DNA from: Mesorhizobium xinjiangense
GTDB taxonomy: Bacteria; Pseudomonadota; Alphaproteobacteria; Rhizobiales; Rhizobiaceae
NCBI RefSeq assembly: GCF_009749525.1
Contig: NZ_WOAC01000023.1
Location: forward strand, 1-64,000
DNA: 64,000 nucleotides
Direction of reading: 5' to 3'
A program made the translations under genes and the position numbers. Below, in pieces: positions 1 through 8,295 of the stretch; positions within the stretch are counted from its first letter, which is position 1, and each line of letters starts with the position of its first letter. Under the pieces are notes generated by a model, which searched no databases, was not told the origin of the DNA, and saw only the letters and a list, made by a program, of their open reading frames with translations.

Positions 1-24
1 CCAGAGGCGAAAGTCCTTGCTCAT
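1..24 (-). CDS. Possible 5' end of an off-window gene (transposase-like N-terminus?)
   Basis: An ATG on the minus strand at 24 reads M-S-K-D-F-R-L-W before leaving the window. The short motif recalls the first residues of some IS1182-type transposases (MSK-x-FR-x-W), but eight codons cannot establish a family. It lies outside the palindrome pair at 82-251, which would fit a mobile-element border. Only the sequence to the left can decide. Confidence 0.15.
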
Positions 25-81
25 AACCCAGCAAGGAATCAGACTCGCACCCGCTTGACCAGTGACTACTCAGACACGCTC

Positions 82-160
82 CTAGTGGAACGAATTTGAC
101 ATTCGATACCCACTCGATGTCGACCCCGAGATCGAATGTCAAATTCAAAATTTCCACTAG
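82..160. repeat. Long inverted repeat A (hairpin with CTAGTGG termini)
   Basis: The outer arms CTAGTGGAA (82-90) and TTCCACTAG (152-160) are exact reverse complements. The inner arms GAATTTGACATTCGAT (92-107) and its complement (131-146) are also exact, and they enclose a 23-nt loop. A second palindrome with the same CTAGTGG ends begins 13 bp further on. It may be a MITE-like element or an RNA hairpin; there is no coding potential. Confidence 0.8.
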
Positions 161-173
161 AATCATAGACTTG

Positions 174-251
174 CTAGTGGTTCTTTTGTTTCCAACATTT
201 GCCCTCAGGGCCGATACAAATGGGATGCAAATGTTGGAAACGAACCACTAG
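174..251. repeat. Long inverted repeat B (hairpin; second copy at 26199)
   Basis: The outer arms CTAGTGGTTC (174-183) and GAACCACTAG (242-251) and the inner arms GTTTCCAACATTTGC (188-202) and its complement (227-241) are perfect. The loop is 203-226. The right end is six bases from the ald stop codon. The same stem and loop recur in the opposite orientation at 26199-26260, so this is a dispersed repeat and not a local accident. Confidence 0.85.
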
Positions 252-256
252 GAGGC

Positions 257-1375
257 TCAGGCGGCCTTGAGAACGGCAGCCGGTTCCGTCAATTCATAGC
301 CGAGCGACTCTGCCACGGCCTGATTGGTGATGCGGCCCCTATGAACGTTGAGGCCGTTTCGGAGATGCGGATCGTCGGCAAGCGCCTTCAGGCCCTTGTC
401 GGCGAGCTGCAGGCCATAATGCAGCGTGGCGTTGTTCAGCGCCTGGGCGGAGGTGATCGGAACGGCACCCGGCATGTTGGCGACGCAATAGTGAATGATG
501 CCGTCGACTTCATAGGTCGGATCGGCATGGGTGGTCGCCCGCGACGTCTCGAAGCAGCCGCCCTGGTCGATCGCCACGTCGACCAGTACCGCGCCTTGCC
601 GCATGCCCGACAGCATCTCGCGGGTGACCAGCTTGGGCGCCGCGGCACCCGGTATGAGTACCGCGCCGACGATGACGTCCGACGAGAAACATTCCTCGTC
701 CAGCGCTTCCACCGTCGAGTAGCGCGTATGGACGCGGCCATTGAAAATGTCATCGAGCTGGCGCAGACGCGGGATCGAACGGTCGAGGATGGTCACATCC
801 GCGCCGAGACCGATGGCCATCTTGGCGGCATTGAGGCCGACCACGCCACCGCCGATGACGACGACCTTGCCCGGCAGCACGCCCGGCACACCGCCAAGAA
901 GCACGCCGCGGCCGCCATTGGCCTTTTGCAGCGCTGTCGCGCCGGCCTGGATGGCAAGCCGCCCGGCGACCTCGGACATCGGCGCCAGCAGCGGCAGCCC
1001 GCCGCGCTCGTCCGTCACCGTTTCATAGGCGATCGCCGTCACGCCCGATGCGAGCAGGCCCTTGGTCTGCTCCGGGTCCGGCGCCAGGTGAAGATAGGTG
1101 TAGAGGATCTGGCCGTCTCTGAGCTGGGTCCATTCGCCGGGCTGCGGCTCCTTGACCTTCACGATCATGTCCGATTTGGCAAAGACCTCTTCGGCCGTGG
1201 CCGCGATGGCCGCACCGGCGGCGCGATAGGCATTGTCGTCGGCGCCGATGCCCGCGCCGGCTCCTGTCTCGACCAGTACCTCGTGGCCATGGGCGACATA
1301 CTCGCGAGCCGCGCCCGGCGTCAGCCCGACGCGGTACTCGTGATTCTTGATTTCCTTCGGGCAACCGACACGCAT
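257..1375 (-). CDS. ald: Alanine dehydrogenase
   Basis: Catalyses NAD-dependent reversible oxidative deamination of L-alanine to pyruvate and ammonium in the cytoplasm. The 372-residue product has the family length and opens with [20 protein letters not shown]. The substrate/catalytic residues Lys75 (in VKVKEP) and His96 (in YLHLAPD) fall at the positions known for bacterial Ald. A Rossmann GGGVVG motif lies at 175-180. The ATG at 1375 is chosen because GGAGG sits just upstream; a longer open frame to 1471 lacks support and would run into the regulator's promoter. The gene is divergent from an Lrp/AsnC gene, the usual arrangement for ald and its activator, with palindromes between them. Its 3' end abuts inverted repeat B. 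Confidence 0.96.
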   Translation of the reverse strand: MRVGCPKEIKNHEYRVGLTPGAAREYVAHGHEVLVETGAGAGIGADDNAYRAAGAAIAATAEEVFAKSDMIVKVKEPQPGEWTQLRDGQILYTYLHLAPDPEQTKGLLASGVTAIAYETVTDERGGLPLLAPMSEVAGRLAIQAGATALQKANGGRGVLLGGVPGVLPGKVVVIGGGVVGLNAAKMAIGLGADVTILDRSIPRLRQLDDIFNGRVHTRYSTVEALDEECFSSDVIVGAVLIPGAAAPKLVTREMLSGMRQGAVLVDVAIDQGGCFETSRATTHADPTYEVDGIIHYCVANMPGAVPITSAQALNNATLHYGLQLADKGLKALADDPHLRNGLNVHRGRITNQAVAESLGYELTEPAAVLKAA

Positions 1376-1454
1376 TTCAAGCCTCCAACTGGATTTCGTT
1401 CCCTCTGGTCGGCTATTAAAGCAGATATGGCTTCGAACGTGCTTGCAATGTCGA

Positions 1455-1493
1455 ATTGTCTTCAGTGACAATAACGTAATTTGTTGCGCAAAT
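1455..1493. promoter_or_regulatory. Candidate Lrp/AsnC operator region between ald and its regulator
   Basis: Two dyads lie in the 147-bp divergent intergenic region. One is ATTGTC-N6-GACAAT at 1455-1472, with perfect arms. The other is ATTTG-N5-CAAAT at 1479-1493. AT-rich dyads of about 15 bp are typical Lrp/AsnC sites, and the location suits co-regulation of both genes. The functional assignment is inference. Confidence 0.5.
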
Positions 1494-1522
1494 CAGAATG
1501 AATTTCGAAGGAAATTGCGCCA

Positions 1523-1996
1523 ATGTCTGTAGACAGGATTGATCTTGCGATTCTCGACGCGCTGCAGAAGGACGGGCGGATGTCCAATGCGGCGCTTGCC
1601 GAAAAGGTCGGATTGTCGCAATCGGCCTGCTCGCGGCGGCTCGATCAGCTTGAGCGATCGGGCGTCATCGAAGGCTATCACGCCAAGCTTTCCAACGGGG
1701 CGCTTGGCCACAAGATGACGGTCATCGTCCACATCTCGCTGTCGGGCCAGTTCGAGAAGACGCTCAGTGAGTTCGAGGCGGCGGTGAAGCGCTGTCCGAA
1801 CATCCTGTCGTGCCATCTCATGTCGGGCGAGTACGACTACATTTTGCGGATCGCCGCGCGTGATCTGGAGGACTATGAGCGCATCCATAAGGAATGGCTG
1901 ACGGCAATGCCGCATGTGACGAAGATCAACTCGTCTTTCGCGCTGCGTCAGATCATCGACCGCACGGGAACCGGCGTGCGGCCCGACCATGCCTGA
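1523..1996 (+). CDS. Lrp/AsnC-family transcriptional regulator (AldR-like)
   Basis: A 157-residue protein with an N-terminal winged-helix HTH (residues about 5-55, including SNAALAEKVGLSQSACSRRL) and a C-terminal RAM ligand-binding domain (about 68-145, with the SGEYDYILRI strand). Family members bind amino acids and assemble into octamers. The divergent position next to ald suggests that it senses alanine and controls alanine catabolism, as AldR does in other bacteria. That role is inferred from context; the family assignment is secure from sequence. Confidence 0.93.
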   Translation: MSVDRIDLAILDALQKDGRMSNAALAEKVGLSQSACSRRLDQLERSGVIEGYHAKLSNGALGHKMTVIVHISLSGQFEKTLSEFEAAVKRCPNILSCHLMSGEYDYILRIAARDLEDYERIHKEWLTAMPHVTKINSSFALRQIIDRTGTGVRPDHA

Positions 1997-2135
1997 ACGC
2001 CGCGCGCCGGCAAATCGTTGGTAAATTCGCGTCATGAAACTGCAGGACGAATCTGCTGGACTCGAAAGGTAACCGGCGCAACACTTCTGGTCCGGTCCAG
2101 TCATCCGATCATTTGACGCTTTATGGAGGCGCTCC

Positions 2136-4121
2136 ATGTCTTTGACACTTCACCCTATTTCGCGCCGGACTTTCATGGCAGGCACCGCCGCAACCGGCGG
2201 CATGATCATGCTCCATCCCTTCGCCGCGCGGGCCGAGGCCAACCAGGCGCATCTGCGCCTCATGGAGACGACCGACCTGCACGTTCACGTCTTTCCCTAT
2301 GACTACTATGCCGACAAGCCGAACGACACGATGGGCCTTGCCCGCACGGCGACGATCATCGACCAAATCCGCGCCGAGGCCGGCAATTCGATGCTGATCG
2401 ACAATGGCGACTTCCTGCAGGGCAATCCGATGGGCGATTACATCGCCTATGAGCGCGGCATGAAGGATGGCGATATGCATCCCGTCATCGCGGCCATGAA
2501 CACGCTCGGCTACGAATGTTCCACGCTCGGCAATCACGAGTTCAATTACGGGCTCGACTTCATGTTCAAGGTTCTGGACGGGGCCAATTTTCCCTTCGTC
2601 TGCGCCAATCTCACCAAGGGCCAGCTTGCCGCCTATGCGCGCGACGACGATCTGTTCATCAAGCCCTATGTGATCCTGGAAAAGACGATCGAGGACGGCG
2701 CGGGCAACGCACATCCGATCAAGGTCGGGCTGATCGGCTTCGTGCCGCCGCAGATCATGACCTGGGATTCGCGCCATCTGACCGGCAAGGCGATGACGCG
2801 CGACATCGTCAGGACCGCCGAGGCATGGGTGCCGCAGATGCGCGAGGAGGGTGCAGACATCGTGATCGCGCTGTCGCATTCCGGCATGGGCGAGGCCGGC
2901 TATGTCGAAAATGCCGAGAACGCATCGATCGCGCTTGCCGGCATCGACGGGATCGACGCGATCGACGCGATCGTCACCGGCCACAGCCATCTCGACTTTC
3001 CCGGGCCGAAATTCGACGGCGTCGCGGGCGTCGACAACGCTTCAGGCACGATCGCCGGCAAGCCCGCCGTCATGGGCGGCTTCTGGGGCTCGCATCTCGG
3101 CCTGATCGACCTGATGCTCGAGCGCGACGGCAACCAGTGGAAGGTGACGGCCACGACAAGCGAGGCGCGGCCGATCTTCGAGCGCGTGGACCGCAAGGCC
3201 GAGCCGCTGGTCGAAAGCAAGGCTGAAGTCGAGGATTCGGTGCGCGAGTTGCACGAGGCGACGTTGAAATATGTGCGCACCGCCGTAGGCAAGACCTCAG
3301 CGCCGCTCCATTCCTATTTCGCGCTGGTGGCCGACGATCCGTCGGTGCAGATCGTCTCGCAGGCGCAGACCTGGTACATCGCCGACATGCTGAAGGAGAC
3401 CGAGTACAGGGATCTGGCCGTCCTGTCGGCGGCCGCACCCTTCAAGGCGGGCGGGCGCGGCGGTCCCGACTATTACACCGACGTCCCGGCCGGCGACGTT
3501 GCGATCAAGCATGTCGCCGATCTCTATCTCTATCCGAACACGGTGCAGGCGGTGCTTTTCACCGGGGCGGAGGTCAAGGACTGGCTGGAAATGTCGGCCG
3601 GCATGTTCAACCAGGTCGAGCCCGGCAAGGCCGATCAGCCGCTGATCAATCCCGACTTCCCGTCCTACAATTTCGACGTCATCGACGGCGTGACCTACAG
3701 GATCGATCTCGCGCAGCCGCCGAAATACGATTCCAAGGGCAATGCGATCAATCCCGATTCAAACCGCATTGCCGACTTGATGTTCGAGGGGAAACCGATT
3801 GATCCGGCAGCCAGATTCGTTGTCGCGACGAACAACTACCGCGGCGGCGGCGGCGGCAATTTTCCCGGCATCGAACCCTCCAAGGTCATCTTCCAGGCGC
3901 CCGACACAAATCGCGACGTGATCGTGCGCTACATCGTCGAGCAGGGCACCATCAACCCGTCTGCCGATGCCAACTGGTCGTTTGCGCCGATGGACGGCGC
4001 CACGGTGCTCTTCGAGACCGGCCCGAAGGCGAAGGACTTCATCGCCGACGTCAAGGGCGTGGCGATCGAGCCGGCCGGCGAGGGCGCGGACGGTTTCGCG
4101 CAGTACCGCATCACGCTGTGA
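2136..4121 (+). CDS. cpdB: Periplasmic 2',3'-cyclic-nucleotide phosphodiesterase/3'-nucleotidase
   Basis: Hydrolyses 2',3'-cyclic nucleotides and then 3'-nucleotides to nucleosides in the periplasm, for nucleotide salvage. The 661 residues start with a Tat signal (SRRTFMAG at 9-16, likely cleavage after ARA at 33). The metallophosphoesterase motifs follow in order: [14 protein letters not shown] (Asp47, His49), DNGDFLQG (Asp92), GNHEFNYG (about 132-139) and [10 protein letters not shown] (about 281-290). The C-terminal 5'-nucleotidase domain includes [13 protein letters not shown], typical of CpdB. GGAGG precedes the ATG. It is monocistronic, with no neighbours of related function. The family is clear; substrate preference is taken from close resemblance to CpdB. 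Confidence 0.93.
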   Translation: MSLTLHPISRRTFMAGTAATGGMIMLHPFAARAEANQAHLRLMETTDLHVHVFPYDYYADKPNDTMGLARTATIIDQIRAEAGNSMLIDNGDFLQGNPMGDYIAYERGMKDGDMHPVIAAMNTLGYECSTLGNHEFNYGLDFMFKVLDGANFPFVCANLTKGQLAAYARDDDLFIKPYVILEKTIEDGAGNAHPIKVGLIGFVPPQIMTWDSRHLTGKAMTRDIVRTAEAWVPQMREEGADIVIALSHSGMGEAGYVENAENASIALAGIDGIDAIDAIVTGHSHLDFPGPKFDGVAGVDNASGTIAGKPAVMGGFWGSHLGLIDLMLERDGNQWKVTATTSEARPIFERVDRKAEPLVESKAEVEDSVRELHEATLKYVRTAVGKTSAPLHSYFALVADDPSVQIVSQAQTWYIADMLKETEYRDLAVLSAAAPFKAGGRGGPDYYTDVPAGDVAIKHVADLYLYPNTVQAVLFTGAEVKDWLEMSAGMFNQVEPGKADQPLINPDFPSYNFDVIDGVTYRIDLAQPPKYDSKGNAINPDSNRIADLMFEGKPIDPAARFVVATNNYRGGGGGNFPGIEPSKVIFQAPDTNRDVIVRYIVEQGTINPSADANWSFAPMDGATVLFETGPKAKDFIADVKGVAIEPAGEGADGFAQYRITL

Positions 4122-4199
4122 AGGAAGGATTGCAGCGGCGCGGGCTTCATTCGGCCCGCGTCGCCGTCATGCCGGCGCAAGCATGAGACACGCCGCCGC

Positions 4200-4508
4200 T
4201 CAATCGTCGTTGGCGGCGTTGAGATCCTGCGGCCGGATGCCGTTCTGGACGATCGGCGGGCGGCGCAGCTTGACGCCCAGGCCCTCGCCGGCCGCATCGC
4301 CGATGAATTCGATGCCGGCCATTTCGAACGTGTGCCGCATCAGGTCGAGATGCTCGCGCGGCAAGACGACCTTGCCGTCCTCGAAGCCGGCCAGCCGGCC
4401 CCGCGGCAGCCCGGTTTCGGTTGCCAGGGCATCGACCGTCCATCCGATGAGCGCGCGTCCGGCTCGACATTGTGCGGGTGCAAGCTGCATGGTCGGGCTG
4501 TTCCTCAT
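4200..4508 (-). CDS. Small XRE-like helix-turn-helix protein
   Basis: About 102 residues. The N-terminal half (AQCRAGRALIGWTVDALA, then ETGLPRGRLAGFEDGK) resembles the short XRE-type HTH domains common in rhizobia, where one follows 'R.LLGWS..ELA..AGVS..TI..FE.G'. The C-terminal half ends in GVKLRRPPIVQNGIR, as is usual for the group. The start is uncertain: the ATG at 4508 has GAAAGG five bases away, and the ATG at 4490 would give 96 residues. The DNA target is unknown. It is convergent with cpdB. Confidence 0.7.
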   Translation of the reverse strand: MRNSPTMQLAPAQCRAGRALIGWTVDALATETGLPRGRLAGFEDGKVVLPREHLDLMRHTFEMAGIEFIGDAAGEGLGVKLRRPPIVQNGIRPQDLNAANDD

Positions 4509-4732
4509 CGACCTTTCATGTGCGACAGAATCACCATCCGGCAACCCTGTCATATGGAAAGGTTATGCCCGGCGTTCCGTTCCGACAACACATCCCTTTT
4601 TCTGAAGCCGCGAATGCATTCTTCGCGCCCACAGCGCTCAAAAGGCAGTAGGTCTTTGCATTCGTGCCCGTTTCGATGTGTCATGCCGCCGTCACGAGCA
4701 ATCTTTTGTCGAAAACCACTGTCGGAAACGCG

Positions 4733-5032
4733 ATGAGCAAAGCCATGTCGAAGCTGCGCTGGATGTTGATGATACTGTGTTTGGCCGCCGCGTCCCCGGC
4801 AGCGGCCGAACTTCCGGCCGATCAGATGACCTGCCGCCAGGCCATCGACTATTATGCGCGGCATCACAAGATCCATGTCTTTACCAATGGGCGGTTCCTG
4901 CTGCCCGTGCGCGTGGGAACGCCGATCGGCCAGGCGGCCACGCTGACATGCGACACGAGCGGGCGCACGCCGCGGCCCTATTATGTGCGAACGCGCGATG
5001 TCGGGAGCTGCGCGATTGCCGTGACCTGCTGA
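4733..5032 (+). CDS. Small secreted hypothetical protein
   Basis: A 99-residue product with a clear Sec signal peptide (KLRWMLMILCLAAASPAAAE, cleavage near residue 25). The mature domain of about 74 residues contains four cysteines (MTCRQAI, LTCDTS, GSCAIAVTC), probably paired in the periplasm. I do not recognise the family. The ATG at 4733 is preferred because the hydrophobic signal follows directly; an upstream in-frame ATG at 4664 would add a non-signal extension. The ribosome binding site is weak (GGAAA). Confidence 0.6.
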   Translation: MSKAMSKLRWMLMILCLAAASPAAAELPADQMTCRQAIDYYARHHKIHVFTNGRFLLPVRVGTPIGQAATLTCDTSGRTPRPYYVRTRDVGSCAIAVTC

Positions 5033-5067
5033 CAAAAAGACCCCGCCCGGCTTGCGCCAAGGCGGGG
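5033..5067 (-). terminator. Rho-independent terminator, minus-strand direction
   Basis: On the minus strand the arms CCCCGCC (5061-5067) and GGCGGGG (5041-5047) form a GC-rich stem, followed by TCTTTTTG (5040-5033). It points the same way as the acyltransferase gene, which ends 230 bp earlier. It could end that transcript or a small unannotated minus-strand RNA in between. Confidence 0.7.
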
Positions 5068-5298
5068 CATAGGCATCCCGCTTGGGGACCAAAGGCGGGG
5101 GATGTCCCGGCGGAATGTTTCCAATTGTCATTGTAGCCGATTTCGCAGCACTGCTCCATTGCGCGATCACACCGCACAGTCCGGTCTTTGGAACGCGTCA
5201 TGGCTCATTCCAATGGCTGAATGCTCATACTATTGGCGGATCGGCAGTGACTTGGCGCGACACTTGGCAGTGTTGCCGGTTACGCGCGTCGTATGCTG

Positions 5299-7194
5299 TC
5301 AAATGTCCGCGATCGTGTGAGCAGGAGCGGGTGGCTCCTTTTGTCTCAGCAGCGGGAAATAGGCCTCGACCGCCTTGCGGCTGCCGTCGACGGAGAAGTG
5401 CTCGGCGTCTTCGTAGAGATATTGCCCGGCATCGCGATAGGGGCACTTGTGGCCGTCGCACAGCTTTTGCAGCGGGTCGATGAAGACCGCGCCTTGTCCG
5501 GCCAACTGGCGCAGTTCCTTGTTGATTTCCGGCTCGAAGGAGACGGACCAGCTGTCGACCGCGTCAGGGTCGCGGCTGCCCTTGGCGTGCGCGATCACCT
5601 GCACATTGGTCGCAAATTGCGGCGACTGGCCGATCAGGTAGACCTTCACACCGGCGCCCTCGAGCGCGGCAAGCGTGCTCTCCAGTTCGTCCAGTCCGCG
5701 CGACTGCAGATCCGTCCAGCGCGCGCTCAGGATCACCGTTTCGATGTCCATCGCCTTGATGATCCCGATGGCGTTCTGGTTGAAGTCGGTGCAGCGCGGC
5801 CGGGCATGGGAATAATAGGAAAGGACAGGCGGGCAGCCCGCCGCCGTGTACTGGACGACGCGTCCTGCAAGGCGTTCCCGATTGGCGACGATGCCCGGCA
5901 CATATTGCGCCGCAAAGGAATCCCCCCACAGCAGCACGGGCGGACCGTCTCCATGGGTCAGCGTGCAGTCTTCGGCCTTCCATCGCTTCACATCGGGATT
6001 GCTGCTCAGGAAGCAGGTGCCCTGGTTCCAGTGCTCGTGGCCGGCGATCTCGACCTGCGCAAAATTCCTGATCCGGCCGGGAAAGCCGTCCCCGGCCACG
6101 CCGAAAGTGCCGACGACGGCGAAGACGGCGATCGCCGCCACCCCGCCGGCCAGCAGGCGCGGTTGCGTGATCGCCGGGCTGGGTTTGCGGAAAGGCCGTT
6201 CGACGAAGCGCCAGGACAGCCAGGCGAGAACGAAGCTGGCGACGACGACGGCTGCCGCCTGAAGCGGCGTGGGCGCCTGGAGCGACTGATAGCGCAGGAA
6301 GGAGACGATCGGCCAATGCACCAGATAGAGCGAGTAGGAGATGAGGCCGACCGCCACCAGCGGCCGCATCGACAACAGGCTTGTGGCCGCCGATCGGGCC
6401 GGCGATTTTCCGACATGGATCAGCAATGCGCTGCCGATGCAGGGGTAGAGCGCATTGGCCCCGGGAAAGGCCGTCGTCTCGTCGAAGGCGAATACGGCAT
6501 AGGCGATAAGCCCGAGGCCGAGCACGCCGAGGCTTTCGGCCAACCAGCGCGTGCGAACGATTGGGATCGTGCCGAGCGCCAGCGCCGCACCCACAAGCAG
6601 TTCCCAGGCGCGGGTCGGCAAGAGGAAGAAATTGGCCGTCGGCGCGGTCGACGTGGCGTAGACGCTCAGTGCCAGGCTGGCCAGGATGGCCGGCAGCAGG
6701 GTGAGAAGCCAGCGCCTTGCGAGATATTTGTAGATGATGAAGGCCGCGACCGGCATGAACAGGTAATATTGCTCCTCGACCGAGAGCGACCAGGTATGAA
6801 GCAGCGGCCGGAAGATCGCATCGGCGGCAAAATAGCCCGAAGCCTTCCAGAAATAGATGTTGGAGACGAACAGGGACGCGGCGACGAGGCTTTTGGAAAA
6901 GTCGATGAAGAAGGAGGGAAGGAGCAGGAGCCACGCAACGACAAAGGTGACGGCGACCGTCACGAAGAGCGCGGGAAAGATGCGCCTGATGCGCTTGGCA
7001 TAGAAGCGCCAGATGGAGAAACGGTCGTTTTCCAGGTCGTCGAGCAGGCTCAGCGCGATCACATAGCCGGAGATGACGAAAAAGACGTCGACGCCGACGA
7101 AGCCGCCGGAAAAACCGGCGACACCGGAATGAAAAAGCAGGACGGGCAAAATGGCGACGGCTCTCAAGCCGTCGATGTCGGGGCGATACTTCAT
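5299..7194 (-). CDS. Acyltransferase-3 / SGNH-domain O-acetyltransferase (OafA/YrhL type)
   Basis: Transfers acyl groups, usually acetyl, to sugars of surface polysaccharide or cell-wall polymers. The 631-residue inner-membrane protein begins MKYRPDIDGLRAVAILPVLL. It carries the family signature FHSG...GGFVGVDVFFVISGY and RRIFPALF in a multi-spanning acyltransferase-3 domain (about 1-375). A periplasmic SGNH domain follows (about 415-615), with GDSFAAQY at 424-431 and a catalytic Asp/His pair at about 596/599 (EDAEHF). The two-domain order matches OafA-type enzymes. The gene stands alone with no sugar-biosynthesis genes nearby, so the acceptor polymer is unknown. Confidence 0.92.
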   Translation of the reverse strand: MKYRPDIDGLRAVAILPVLLFHSGVAGFSGGFVGVDVFFVISGYVIALSLLDDLENDRFSIWRFYAKRIRRIFPALFVTVAVTFVVAWLLLLPSFFIDFSKSLVAASLFVSNIYFWKASGYFAADAIFRPLLHTWSLSVEEQYYLFMPVAAFIIYKYLARRWLLTLLPAILASLALSVYATSTAPTANFFLLPTRAWELLVGAALALGTIPIVRTRWLAESLGVLGLGLIAYAVFAFDETTAFPGANALYPCIGSALLIHVGKSPARSAATSLLSMRPLVAVGLISYSLYLVHWPIVSFLRYQSLQAPTPLQAAAVVVASFVLAWLSWRFVERPFRKPSPAITQPRLLAGGVAAIAVFAVVGTFGVAGDGFPGRIRNFAQVEIAGHEHWNQGTCFLSSNPDVKRWKAEDCTLTHGDGPPVLLWGDSFAAQYVPGIVANRERLAGRVVQYTAAGCPPVLSYYSHARPRCTDFNQNAIGIIKAMDIETVILSARWTDLQSRGLDELESTLAALEGAGVKVYLIGQSPQFATNVQVIAHAKGSRDPDAVDSWSVSFEPEINKELRQLAGQGAVFIDPLQKLCDGHKCPYRDAGQYLYEDAEHFSVDGSRKAVEAYFPLLRQKEPPAPAHTIADI

Positions 7195-7347
7195 GCCGCT
7201 TCAGACCTGCCGGCAGTGTGCGAAAGGCGGTGGATTGGCCGGCAGGTTGGCCGTCATGTCGGGCAGGGCGGTATGCTGCATATAGGAGGGCCCTCGAGGA
7301 TAATTCGATTGTGCGACATCCCAGGCCCGTGACCTTCTAGCGCGCAT
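7195..7347. other. Intergenic stretch upstream of the acyltransferase
   Basis: This is the first part of a roughly 680-bp gap. It probably holds the minus-strand acyltransferase promoter, but I see no convincing -35/-10 pair. The rest of the gap is filled by the RIME-like repeat, a non-coding or remnant stretch (7451-7694) and a MITE-like element. Confidence 0.4.
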
Positions 7348-7450
7348 TTGCTTCAAACGGAAACGTTTGAAGCAAGGAGTTGCGGGCCAGATCAATAGGC
7401 TGGAACATGTACCTTTCGCTCAAACGGTTTCGCTTGAGCAGGACATGTTC
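7348..7450. repeat. RIME-like double-palindrome repeat
   Basis: Two palindromes lie in tandem. The first is TTGCTTCAAACG-GAAA-CGTTTGAAGCAA (7348-7375, perfect). The second has GAACATGT ... ACATGTTC outer arms (7403-7410, 7443-7450) around CGCTCAAACG/CGCTTGAGCA. A size of about 103 bp and two palindromes resemble the Rhizobium intergenic mosaic element RIME1. A second, partial copy lies at 37287-37349. The name is a suggestion; the repeat itself is seen directly. Confidence 0.7.
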
Positions 7451-7694
7451 TAGCGACAAATCTTGCACTGCAACAAGACCTCGTCCAGCCTTGGGCAGGC
7501 CTACGTATAAGGTGAAGCGGCCGCCTGGCCGCATGGCGCGGCCCAGCAAGTGCCCATTGGCCGGCCAGTCGGCAATTCTTGCTGTGAAATCAACGCCCGG
7601 CCTTGCCGCAATTTGTCCCAGCGCGGTCAACTACCGAGACAGTCGGTCAATGAAATTGACTGCAGCGCAAGAAAGGCGGGGCGGATTACGGGGC
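7451..7694. other. Non-coding stretch or gene remnant between two repeats
   Basis: No gene is supported here. A minus-strand open frame starts with TTG at 7630 and reads plausible protein (for example RAMRPGGRFTLYVGLPK), but it runs into the RIME-like repeat. A decayed coding fragment is possible; I cannot name a family. Confidence 0.3.
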
Positions 7695-7879
7695 TTAGGC
7701 CGTGTGGACAGTTATGGCTTGGGCGTGGCGCGCTGCGCCCCGAAAGGGTATGGCGAAAATCGCCCATTTCGGCGTCGCGGCCCCTTGAAAGGGGTCGACC
7801 CTTCCTGCGGGTCCGCTCCTGGAACTGAACGATTTTCGCTCATACCACGCTCCAACCCATAACTGTCCACACGGCCTAA
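7695..7879. mobile_element. MITE-like element with perfect 23-bp terminal inverted repeats
   Basis: The left end TTAGGCCGTGTGGACAGTTA... (7695-7717) is the exact complement of 7857-7879. The arms continue imperfectly inward (TTGG-GCGTGG, and GTATGGCGAAAATCG against its near-complement at 7830-7845). The 185-bp element has no transposase and is bounded by TTA/TAA, which would fit a TA target duplication. The internal hairpin CCCCTTGAAAGGGG lies at 7781-7794. Its right end supplies the stop codon of the adjacent membrane-protein gene. Confidence 0.75.
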
Positions 7880-8121
7880 AGCAGGGTGACCGTGGAGCCC
7901 ATCGCCATCAATGCGGCCAGGCCGATCAGAACGACATAGAAGCGCGGCATGTCCAGCATCATCGCGTGACCGGCGATCCACGCAAGCGTGGCAGATCCGA
8001 GCGCCAACAGGAAGCCGTCGCGATTGCCGGAGGCGATCGTTGCGGCCATCAGCCCGCCAATGATCAGGGCGCCGAAGACGATGATCACGGCGACGGCATA
8101 TTTTTCGAGGTCGTCCTGCAT
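7876..8121 (-). CDS. Small three-helix membrane protein, hypothetical
   Basis: An 81-residue protein, MQDDLEKYAVAVIIVFGALI..., with about three hydrophobic segments (residues 8-30, 36-54, 60-80). I do not recognise a family. The ATG at 8121 is preferred because it is preceded by AGGGAAA; an upstream extension to 8193 has no ribosome site. The last Leu codon ends and the TAG stop lies inside the terminal inverted repeat of the MITE-like element. The original C-terminus may therefore have been altered by insertion. Confidence 0.6.
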   Translation of the reverse strand: MQDDLEKYAVAVIIVFGALIIGGLMAATIASGNRDGFLLALGSATLAWIAGHAMMLDMPRFYVVLIGLAALMAMGSTVTLL

Positions 8122-8295
8122 GTGTCTGTTTCCCTTGCGCCTGCCCGCCGCGTGTCGACGGCCCGTAAGATGACTTATATTTGCTATTGCCAAGATGCAA
8201 AGGGCGTTTCGCCCGCGAGGCCGCAGAACACGCCGGTCGTGGCTGAGTGCGGCCTCGCTGCAACGCTTGATGGGCGCAAAGGCGAATATCTGTAA

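Noticed and set aside
341-1468. Long plus-strand open frame opposite ald
   Set aside because: It mirrors the alanine dehydrogenase codons in high-GC DNA and has no ribosome site, domain or conserved residues.
5293-7332. 679-codon plus-strand frame opposite the acyltransferase
   Set aside because: An antisense shadow with Arg/Gly/Asp-rich composition and no recognisable family; the minus-strand gene has clear catalytic motifs.
7380-7862. 160-codon plus-strand frame across the repeat region
   Set aside because: It spans the RIME-like hairpin and most of the MITE-like element, so it is repeat sequence read as protein.
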